Source of the DNA: Harenicola maris
Lineage (GTDB): Bacteria; Pseudomonadota; Alphaproteobacteria; Rhodobacterales; Rhodobacteraceae
Reading direction: 5' to 3'
Assembly (NCBI GenBank): GCA_018524345.1
Contig: JADQAZ010000001.1
Span: 1,178,001 to 1,242,000, forward strand
DNA: 64,000 bases
The notes below the pieces were generated by a model, which did no database searches, was not told the DNA's origin, and saw only the letters and a program-made list of their open reading frames with translations. The position numbers were made by a program, and so were the translations under genes. Shown here one piece after another: positions 53,101 through 59,278 of this stretch. Position 1 is the stretch's first letter. The number at the start of each line of letters is the position of its first letter.

Positions 53101-53656
53101 GGCGGGCGCCGTCGAGTTGATCGCCGAAGAGGTCCAGCCGGACGGGGCCGCCCTCCCCCGGAGGATAGATGTCGATGATGCCGCCGCGCACGGCGTAGTC
53201 GCCCGGCTCTGTCACCGTCGGGCTTTGGACAAAGCCCATGCGGACAAGGAAATTGCGCAGGGCCTCCTCGTTGATGCGTTTGCCGACCTCGGCGACAAAG
53301 CTGGCCTCGCGCAGCAGATCGCGGGCGGGGACGCGCTGTGTCGCGGCATTGAGGGTGGTGAGCAGGATGAAGGGCTGCGGCAGGCCCGCCGCGAGGGTGG
53401 CCAGCGTCGCCATGCGCCGCGCCGAGACGGCGGCATTGGGCGAGACGCGGTCATAGGGCAGGCAATCCCACCCCGGGAAATCCAGCACGAGGGCCGAGGG
53501 GGCCAGCACGGCAAGGGCCTCTCGCATGGCGGCGAGGCGTTTGTCGTCGCGCGCCACATGGACGACGGGTTTGCCCGCGGCCAGTTCGCGCGCAAGGCAC
53601 AATGCGTCAAACCCCTCTGGGACACCGGAGAGCGTGATATGCGAAGAAGAAACCAT
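50180..53656 (-). CDS. mfd: Transcription-repair coupling factor
   Basis: A 1158-residue Mfd ATPase. In order: UvrB-homology N-terminal region (residues 1-350), RNA-polymerase-interacting domain (around 480-560), and the RecG-like translocase with Walker A GDVGFGKTEVAMR and DEEQHFGVGHK, then the TRG motif region and the C-terminal autoinhibitory domain. It removes stalled RNA polymerase and recruits UvrA to damaged template strands. ATG 53656 is preferred over the TTG at 53692, which adds twelve non-conserved residues. Length is normal for the family. It is the last gene on the minus strand before the 53828 gene. Confidence 0.96.
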   Translation of the reverse strand: MVSSSHITLSGVPEGFDALCLARELAAGKPVVHVARDDKRLAAMREALAVLAPSALVLDFPGWDCLPYDRVSPNAAVSARRMATLATLAAGLPQPFILLTTLNAATQRVPARDLLREASFVAEVGKRINEEALRNFLVRMGFVQSPTVTEPGDYAVRGGIIDIYPPGEGGPVRLDLFGDQLDGARRFDPVTQRTTEKLQVVELAPVSEVILDEPSITRFRQTYRIEFGAAGTDDPLYEAVSAGRKHAGIEHWLSFFHEKLETLFDYLPDASIMLDDQLTPARLSRWETIDDQYDSRKEAMTAKGRIDSVYKPAEPHGLYLDDAAWQGAIKGHRCVQLAVLPQATGPGALDAGGRIGRNFSPERQVETVSLFAALADHINAKRATSQVIVASYSGGARERLKGLMADEGLSGVTEISDLRDVPEGQGGVFLIVWALEHGFEGKAEGHALTVISEQDVLGDRLIRRPKAKRRAENFLTEAQSLAPRDLVVHVDHGVGRYMGLEIITAMGAAHEMICLEYAEEARLYLPVENIELLSRYGSDEGMLDKLGGGAWQAKKAKLKERIRLIADKLIRIAAERELRSAPILEPPGGMWDEFSARFPYQETDDQLRAINDTLSDMAAGRPMDRLICGDVGFGKTEVAMRAAFVAALSGTQVAVIAPTTLLARQHAQSFAERFRGLPVKVRQLSRFVTPKEASETRKGIADGTVDIAIGTHALLAKTVKFQNLGLLIIDEEQHFGVGHKERLKEMRSDIHVLTLTATPIPRTLQLSLTGVRDLSIIGTPPVDRLAIRTYVSEFDTITIREALLRERYRGGQSFYVVPRISDLPQIEEFLKEQVPEVSYVVAHGQMAAGELDDRMNAFYDGKYDVLLATTIVESGLDIPTANTMIVHRADMFGLAQLYQIRGRVGRAKTRAYAYLTTKPRSPLTDTAEKRLRVLGSLDSLGAGFTLASQDLDIRGAGNLVGEEQSGHVREVGYELYQSMLEEAIAKIKSGEFEGLTGDDDQWAPQINLGVPVLIPEAYVPDLDVRLGLYRRLSGLSKKVELEGFAAELIDRFGPLPKEVNTLLLIVRIKAMCKKAGIAKLDGGPKGATIQFWNDKFANPEGLIEFVQAQDGLAKIRGTKIVIRRDWEKNSDKIKGAFAISRDLAEQALKVKKKAKKPA

Positions 53657-53732
53657 GGGGCGTTGAGGTATAGTCCGGGGGCGCGGTGTCAATGGCTAAT
53701 GCCGCATGGGGCGCTGGCAGCATACGCAAAAC

Positions 53733-53769
53733 GCCCCCGCTTGCGCGCCCGGCGGGAGGGTCCGGGGGC
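53733..53769 (-). terminator. Weak terminator-like hairpin between a small secreted-protein gene and mfd
   Basis: On the minus strand GCCCCCG (53769-53763) pairs with CGGGGGC (53739-53733), followed by GTTTTGCG. The loop is long (23 bases). It may end the transcript of the small gene upstream. Confidence 0.45.
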
Positions 53770-53827
53770 AAGGGGGGCGTGATGTTAGATCCGGTCAGGG
53801 AGGGAAAAACCCGGATCAGGGGCGGCT

Positions 53828-54208
53828 TTATTCGGCCAGTTTGGCCTCAAGGAAGCGCACGAGGGCGTGTTTGTTGTCCTCTTTCGCGGCCTTGATGGCG
53901 ACTTTCAGGTTGGCATCGGAGGCTGTGCCAGTGGTGGTGTAGATGCCGGAGATTTCGCCTTGGGCGATGTTTTCGGCCAGCTGGCGTTCGTTTGCTTCGG
54001 CGGCAAAACGGGCGGCGACATCAAGGGCGCCGGCGGAGCCGCGTGTGCCGATCAGGGCTGTGGAGCCTTGCTCGACCTGCTTGAGCTGAGTGTAGTTGCC
54101 GTCTGCTTCGAGCTGGTTGATGAACCATTCGTTGGCTGTCACGCCGCCAGCGAAAGCAGGGGCAGAGATCAGGGTGGCGAGGGCGGCGGCTGTCAGTGTC
54201 TTTGTCAT
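53828..54208 (-). CDS. Small secreted protein of unknown function
   Basis: A 126-residue protein with a clear signal peptide (MTKTLTAAALATLISAPAFA, cleaved near residue 20) and a mature part of about 105 residues without cysteine, alternating acidic and alanine-rich helix-like stretches (NERQLAENIAQGEISGIYTT, NLKVAIKAAKEDNKHALVRF). It is alone, with AAGGACC before ATG 54208 as a ribosome site. No family recognised; a periplasmic helical protein is likely. Confidence 0.75.
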   Translation of the reverse strand: MTKTLTAAALATLISAPAFAGGVTANEWFINQLEADGNYTQLKQVEQGSTALIGTRGSAGALDVAARFAAEANERQLAENIAQGEISGIYTTTGTASDANLKVAIKAAKEDNKHALVRFLEAKLAE

Positions 54209-54537
54209 TGTCTTGGTCCTTTCAAGGGCGGGTCAGTGTTGTGTCAGGTGAAGCGGTTCGTCTTGTGTTGCTTCGATGGAACCAAGATGGAGCTTCTGCC
54301 CCGGTGCGGCAATTTCGATAAATCGAGGGGTATCTGCGCATAAATGCACATCAAACGGGTGTGAGGGACCTGTCCTTGCGGAGGTATAAAAATAAGGGGT
54401 TCGGGGCGGGCGCCGTGAGATTTTGTAACAATTTGGCGGCAAAATGCGCCCCTGCCCACCACAGATAACGGCCCCGTGTGCGCGAATGTTTCAGTTTTGG
54501 TGCGCGGCCTCACAGCGGCGCTATGAATTGCTACAGG
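54209..54537. other. 329-base gap between two minus-strand genes
   Basis: It holds the promoter region of the small secreted-protein gene. The stretch around 54380-54440 (minus TTGTTACAAAATC and CTTATTTTTATACC) is AT-rich and promoter-like. No gene, tRNA or clear terminator was seen. Confidence 0.5.
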
Positions 54538-55056
54538 TTAGATGGCGCCAAGGGTCATGTTTTGCCACATGCCCCAGAGGGCGGTGACGAAAATCGACAG
54601 CATCCCGATCAGCTGGGTGTAGAATCGGTGACGGTTCAGGCGGGCATAGAGGTTGGCCCCGTCCTCGGCGCGGATGATGCGGGCGGTGCGGAACGACATG
54701 CCAAAGACGATCGACATCGGGAAGGCCAGCAGGAAGAGCGCCTGCGCGAATTCCACCGCATAGAAGAAGCCGAGCAGCACAAGCACCGTCAGGAAGAAAC
54801 AGCCGATGCCGGTGATCCACAGACCCGAGACGCGAAAGATATAAAGGATACGGTTCACATTGACGCGGACAAGGTCGTGCAGGTCGGCCTCTGCCTCGCC
54901 GCCGGTGCGGCGCGCGCGCGTGATCAGGTCAAACGGCACCCCGAGCACATAGTGCGAGTTCGTTGACCACACCACAGCAAGGGCGATCCAGAACCAAAGA
55001 TTGGAAAAGGACCGCATGTCGATCAGTTCAAAAACGGTCTCGTACCAGTTGAGCAA
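54538..55056 (-). CDS. Four-helix membrane protein of unknown function
   Basis: A 172-residue integral membrane protein with about four helices (around residues 18-40, 72-92, 95-120 and 145-165) and a cytoplasmic-like basic loop ITRARRTGGEAEADLHDL. I recall Rhodobacterales homologues carrying the label component of SufBCD complex, but nothing in the sequence supports a role in Fe-S assembly and no suf gene is near. It is divergent from hemB, 124 bases apart. Function unknown. Confidence 0.8.
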   Translation of the reverse strand: MLNWYETVFELIDMRSFSNLWFWIALAVVWSTNSHYVLGVPFDLITRARRTGGEAEADLHDLVRVNVNRILYIFRVSGLWITGIGCFFLTVLVLLGFFYAVEFAQALFLLAFPMSIVFGMSFRTARIIRAEDGANLYARLNRHRFYTQLIGMLSIFVTALWGMWQNMTLGAI

Positions 55057-55180
55057 CAGCTAGATCCCAGTGTTGTATATTTTGCCGCAATCTAGCGATG
55101 CCTGCGGGGATTGGAACCCTTGAGGTGACGGGAAATCCGTGCCAGCAGTAAACTCTTATCGAATAGCACAGGTAAAACCC

Positions 55181-56182
55181 ATGCCAGCATCATACGCCCC
55201 CTTCCCCCTGTCCCGCCCGCGGCGGATGCGCCAAAGCCCTGCCCTGCGGGCCTTGAGCGGGGAAACGCGGCTTTCGGCCAGTGATCTGATCTGGCCGGTC
55301 TTTGTGCGCGAGGGGGATGGGCCGGATCAGGATGTGCCCTCTATGCCCGGTGTGGTGCGACGCTCTGTCCCGCGCGTTGTCGAGGCGGCGGCAGAGGCGG
55401 CGGAGCTGGGTATTCCGGCGATCTGTCTGTTTCCCTATGTCGATCCGGCGTTGAAGACCGAGGATTGCGCCGAGGCTTGGAACCCCGAGAACACAGTGAA
55501 CCGCACCATTCGCGCCATCAAGGCGCAGGTGCCGGATATCGCGGTGATGACTGATGTCGCCCTCGACCCCTATAATATCAATGGCCATGACGGGTTGGTG
55601 CGCGGCGGCGAGGTGGTGAATGATCCTTCGGTGGAGTGCCTCGTCAAGATGACCCTCGCGCAGGCCGAGGCGGGCGCGGATATCATCGGCCCCTCGGATA
55701 TGATGGATGGCCGCATCGGCGCGATGCGCGGCGCGCTGGAGGCCGGGGGCCATCAGAACGTGACGATCCTGAGCTATGCCGCGAAATTCGCCAGCGCCTA
55801 TTACGGTCCCTTCCGTGATGCGGTCGGGGCCTCCGGCGCGCTGACCGGCGACAAGAAGACCTATCAGATCGATCCGGCCAATGGCGATGAGGCGATCCGC
55901 TGTGTGCAGCGCGATCTGGCCGAGGGGGCGGATATGGTCATGGTGAAACCGGGGATGCCCTATCTGGATATCATCCGGAGGGTGAAGGCAGAGCTTGCCG
56001 TGCCGACCTATGCCTATCAGGTTTCGGGCGAATACGCGATGATCGAGGGGGCCGCCCGCAACGGCTGGGTCGATGGCGATGCCGTGATGATGGAAAGCCT
56101 GATGTCCTTCCGCCGCGCCGGATGCGACGGGGTGCTGAGTTACTTCGCGCCCCGCGTTGCCGCCCGGTTGAGGGCGGGCTGA
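55181..56182 (+). CDS. hemB: Delta-aminolevulinic acid dehydratase (porphobilinogen synthase)
   Basis: A 333-residue HemB, which condenses two 5-aminolevulinate molecules to porphobilinogen in heme and bacteriochlorophyll synthesis. The active-site lysines are in SYAAKFASAYYGPFRDA and MVKPGMPYLD. The segment that carries zinc-binding cysteines in E. coli reads TDVALDPYNINGHDG here, so the zinc ligands are missing; this is the metal-independent or Mg-type form known from Rhodobacter. ATG 55181 gives the family N-terminus (YAPFPLSRPRRMRQ); an earlier in-frame ATG is at 55139. The stop shares a base with the next gene. Confidence 0.96.
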   Translation: MPASYAPFPLSRPRRMRQSPALRALSGETRLSASDLIWPVFVREGDGPDQDVPSMPGVVRRSVPRVVEAAAEAAELGIPAICLFPYVDPALKTEDCAEAWNPENTVNRTIRAIKAQVPDIAVMTDVALDPYNINGHDGLVRGGEVVNDPSVECLVKMTLAQAEAGADIIGPSDMMDGRIGAMRGALEAGGHQNVTILSYAAKFASAYYGPFRDAVGASGALTGDKKTYQIDPANGDEAIRCVQRDLAEGADMVMVKPGMPYLDIIRRVKAELAVPTYAYQVSGEYAMIEGAARNGWVDGDAVMMESLMSFRRAGCDGVLSYFAPRVAARLRAG

Positions 56183-57288
56183 TGGCGGCGCGTCTGACCC
56201 CTCTGGCGCAGAGCCTTCCGGCCTCTGTGCCCTTTGTCGGCCCCGAGGCGGCGGAGCGTGCCCGCGGCGCGGGGTTCACCGCGCGGCTTGGCGCGAACGA
56301 GAATGTCTTTGGCCCCTCGCCCAAGGCCATCGCCGCGATGGAGACCGCCGCTGGTGACATCTGGAAATACGCCGATCCGGAGAGCCATGATCTGGTCACG
56401 GCCCTTGCCGCGCATCACGGGGTGGCCCCTGCCAATGTGATGGTTGGCGAGGGGATTGATGGGTTGCTGGGCTATCTCGTGCGGCTTTATGTCGGGCCGG
56501 GCGATGCGGTGGTGACCTCGGAAGGGGCCTATCCGACCTTCAACTACCATGTGGCGGGCTATGGCGGCACCCTGCATAAGGTGCCTTACCGCGGCGATCA
56601 TGAGGACCCCGAGGCCCTTTTGACCAAGGCGGCGGAGGTGGGGGCCAAGCTTGTTTACTTGGCGAACCCGGACAATCCGATGGGCACATGGCACGCAGGA
56701 TCGGTGATCGAGGATATGGTGGCGCGTCTGCCCGAGGGCAGCCTGCTGGTGCTGGACGAGGCCTATGTGGAAATGGCGCCCGAGGGGGCCGTGCCGCGCA
56801 TCGCCATCGATCACCCCGGCGTGCTTCGGATGCGGACCTTCTCCAAGGCCTATGGCATGGCGGGGGCACGGGTTGGCTATGCCATAGGCGCGGCAGAGCA
56901 GATCGAGGCCTTTCACAAGGTGCGCAACCATTTCGGCATGAACCGCGCGGCGCAGGCGGGGGCTCTGGCGGCTTTGGGCGATCAGGCCTATCTGGCGGAT
57001 GTCCTGTCGCGGATTGCGGCGGCGCGCGAAGAGATCGCGCGGATCGCGGCGGAGAACGGGCTGAGCGCCCTGCCCTCCGCTACCAATTTCGTAACAGTGG
57101 ACTGCGGGCGGGACGGTGATTTCGCCCGCGCTGTGCTGGCGGGTCTGGTTGCACGGGGGATTTTCGTGCGCATGCCCTTCGTCGCGCCGCAGGACCGCGC
57201 CATCCGGATCAGCTGCGGCACTGCGGCGGACCTTGCGGCTTTTGCCGAGGCCCTGCCGAGCGCCCTTGCCGAAACCGCAGGCGCCTGA
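56182..57288 (+). CDS. Histidinol-phosphate-aminotransferase-like PLP enzyme
   Basis: A 368-residue class I/II aminotransferase. The PLP lysine is in TFSKAYGMAGARVGYAIG, the NPDNPMG motif lies near residue 165 and VLDEAYVEM near 195, all HisC-like. HisC converts histidinol phosphate and some aromatic substrates; many Rhodobacterales carry more than one homologue, so this copy may act on an aromatic amino acid instead. ATG 56182 overlaps the hemB stop by one base and gives the family length. Confidence 0.84.
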   Translation: MAARLTPLAQSLPASVPFVGPEAAERARGAGFTARLGANENVFGPSPKAIAAMETAAGDIWKYADPESHDLVTALAAHHGVAPANVMVGEGIDGLLGYLVRLYVGPGDAVVTSEGAYPTFNYHVAGYGGTLHKVPYRGDHEDPEALLTKAAEVGAKLVYLANPDNPMGTWHAGSVIEDMVARLPEGSLLVLDEAYVEMAPEGAVPRIAIDHPGVLRMRTFSKAYGMAGARVGYAIGAAEQIEAFHKVRNHFGMNRAAQAGALAALGDQAYLADVLSRIAAAREEIARIAAENGLSALPSATNFVTVDCGRDGDFARAVLAGLVARGIFVRMPFVAPQDRAIRISCGTAADLAAFAEALPSALAETAGA

Positions 57289-57420
57289 TCGGCAAAGCAC
57301 CGCAAAGGCGGGCTGTTAGCAAGTGACAGCCCCCCCGCCTTGCCCTATACTTGTCCCCAATCGGCCAAGATAGGCCGGAAGACGTAAGGCAATTAGGCAA
57401 GATCAAAGGCGGTTCCTACG

Positions 57421-58020
57421 ATGAAACAGGCTCAACACTTTTATGCTCCGCAACCTGCGGCCCCATCCACGCTGTCGCGGCGCAAATTCATGGCCGCTGG
57501 CCTTGGGGCTACGGCTCTGACAGCCTGCGGCAATGGCGTCGGCTCCGGCGGGGCAGACCGGATTGACCAGCGCGTCGATGCCACCCGCAACTTCCTTTTC
57601 GGGCGCTACCCCGGAACGCAGACACTGGCCGAGAAAGCCTCCGGCATCCTGTTTATGCCATTGATCACCAAGGCGGGCCTCGGGGTTGGCGGCTCCTACG
57701 GGCAAGGCGCCCTGCAGGTGGACGGGATCACCGTGGATTACTACCAGGCGCTTCAGGCCAACATCGGCCTGCAAATCGGGGCGCAGCAATACTCCCACGC
57801 GCTGTTCTTCATGACCGAAGAAGCCCTGCGCGAGTTCCGCACATCAAAGGGCTGGTCCGTTGGCGCGGATGCGGAATATGCGCTGAACGAGAACGGTGGC
57901 AACCTCTCGGCAGAAACGCTTACAGCGCTGGCTCCTGTGATCGCGGTGGTATTTGGGCAAGCGGGGTTGATCCTTGGGGCGACCCTTGAGGGCACCAAGT
58001 ACAACCGTATCATTCCCTGA
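57421..58020 (+). CDS. SYLF-domain (YSC84/DUF500) lipoprotein with twin-arginine signal
   Basis: A 199-residue exported protein. The signal has SRRKFMAAGLGATALTACG: a twin-arginine motif and a lipobox ending in LTAC, so it is probably a Tat-exported lipoprotein. The mature part contains the SYLF/YSC84 pattern (KASGILFMPLITKAGLGVGG then SYGQGALQVDG), a lipid-binding domain. Function in bacteria is not well known. ATG 57421 follows GGCGGTTCCTACG without a strong ribosome site. Two tandem hairpins and a repeat copy follow. Confidence 0.86.
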   Translation: MKQAQHFYAPQPAAPSTLSRRKFMAAGLGATALTACGNGVGSGGADRIDQRVDATRNFLFGRYPGTQTLAEKASGILFMPLITKAGLGVGGSYGQGALQVDGITVDYYQALQANIGLQIGAQQYSHALFFMTEEALREFRTSKGWSVGADAEYALNENGGNLSAETLTALAPVIAVVFGQAGLILGATLEGTKYNRIIP

Positions 58021-58047
58021 TTATCCCTCAGAACATGAGGTATTTCC

Positions 58048-58134
58048 CCTGGGCTGCGCCCAGGCGACCCGACGGGGGGCTTTGCCCCCCGCGGCCTTCG
58101 GCCTTCCCCCCAGGATATTTGTCCCAATAAGAAG
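58048..58134 (+). repeat. Intergenic repeat family, copy R4, with three hairpins
   Basis: Hairpins CCTGGGC/GCCCAGG (58048-58064), GGGGGGC/GCCCCCC (58074-58090) and GGCC/GGCC (58093-58103) are followed by CTTCCCCCC and the core from 58113 (GGATATTTGTCCCAATAAGA). From 58074 on, the order matches R3. It lies downstream of the SYLF lipoprotein gene, in gene direction. Confidence 0.82.
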
Positions 58135-58176
58135 CAAAGAGTCGTTTGAACACAGGCCTAGCCTTTGATCGCCCTG

Positions 58177-58255
58177 TTTCTTATTGGCACAAATATCCCC
58201 GCCGGAGGCATAATTCGCCGCGAAGCGGCTTGCCGCAGGGCGTTAGCCCTGCGGC
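58177..58255 (-). repeat. Intergenic repeat family, copy R5, inverted
   Basis: On the minus strand: hairpins GCCGCAGGGC/GCCCTGCGGC (58255-58232) and GCCGC/GCGGC (58229-58217), then GCCTCCGGCGGGG and the core ATATTTGTGCCAATAAGAA (58210-58177). It is in the direction of the minus-strand dehydrogenase gene at 58305-59180 and faces R4, so the two copies form an inverted pair between convergent genes. Confidence 0.82.
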
Positions 58256-58304
58256 CGGGCCCAAGGCTTCTTGGGGCCGTAGGCCACTGGAAGGTGCGGG
58301 AGGG

Positions 58305-59180
58305 TTATCTGTCCATTGCGCGGAGGCGTTTGATGAGGGAGGAGGTGTCCCAGCGGCCGCCGCCGAGTTTCTGGACGTCTTTGTAGAATTGGTCGACAAG
58401 GGCCGCGACGGGGAGGCTGGCGCCGTTTTCATTGGCGGTGTCGAGGCAGATGCCGAGGTCTTTGCGCATCAGGTCTACAGCAAAGCCGTGGTCGAATTCA
58501 TCGTCGAGCATCGTCTCGTGGCGGCTGGTCATTTGCCAGCTACCCGCCGCGCCGCCTTGGATGACATCGACGACTGCTCTTCCGTCGAGCCCTGCCTTTT
58601 CGGCGAAATGCAGCCCCTCGGACAGGCCCTGCACGAGGCCCGCGATGCAGATCTGGTTGACCATTTTGGTCAGCTGCCCTGCGCCGCTCTCGCCCAAGCG
58701 GCGGCAGAGTTTGGCGTAGGCGGCGATCACCGGTTCGGCCTTGTCGTAGGCGGCTTGGTCGCCGCCGCACATCACCGCCAGCTGGCCGTTTTCCGCGCCT
58801 GCCTGACCGCCCGAGACCGGGGCATCGACGAAGGCGACGCCTTTGGCCTCGGTGATCGGGGCCAGTTCGCGCACCACGGCGGCGGAGGTGGTGGTGTGGT
58901 CGACGAAGAGCGCCCCCTCTTTCATAGACTGCAGGGCGCCCTCTGGCCCTGTGCAGACGGCGCGCAGGTCATCGTCATTTCCCACGCAGGCAAAGACGAT
59001 ATCGGCGCCTTTGGCGGCCTCTGCCGGGGTGGGCGCCGCGGCGCCGCCGTATTGCGCCACCCATTTGTCTGCCTTGGCCCCGGTGCGGTTATAGACGGTC
59101 ACATCATGGCCTGCGGCCACCAGATGCCCTGCCATAGGATAGCCCATCACTCCGAGCCCCAAAAATGCTAGCTTTGCCAT
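58305..59180 (-). CDS. 3-hydroxyisobutyrate-dehydrogenase-family NAD(P) oxidoreductase (second copy)
   Basis: A 291-residue beta-hydroxyacid dehydrogenase. Rossmann motif AFLGLGVMGYPMAGHLVAAG at the start, the substrate signature DAPVSGGQAGAENGQLAVM near residue 117 and the catalytic lysine in AGQLTKMVNQICIAG near 170. With the standard PVSGG motif it is closer to classical 3-hydroxyisobutyrate or tartronate-semialdehyde reductases than the homologue at 25726. The true substrate cannot be told here. It is divergent from the penicillin acylase gene, 98 bases apart, and ends near repeat R5. Confidence 0.88.
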   Translation of the reverse strand: MAKLAFLGLGVMGYPMAGHLVAAGHDVTVYNRTGAKADKWVAQYGGAAAPTPAEAAKGADIVFACVGNDDDLRAVCTGPEGALQSMKEGALFVDHTTTSAAVVRELAPITEAKGVAFVDAPVSGGQAGAENGQLAVMCGGDQAAYDKAEPVIAAYAKLCRRLGESGAGQLTKMVNQICIAGLVQGLSEGLHFAEKAGLDGRAVVDVIQGGAAGSWQMTSRHETMLDDEFDHGFAVDLMRKDLGICLDTANENGASLPVAALVDQFYKDVQKLGGGRWDTSSLIKRLRAMDR

Positions 59181-59278
59181 GGTCTTTTCCCTCGCCTGTC
59201 AATATTCTTTACGCCAGTACAACTTAGCGCCCTTTCGTTCCTAACGGCAATCGGCGCGGGGTCAACCAAAGGGGTTTC

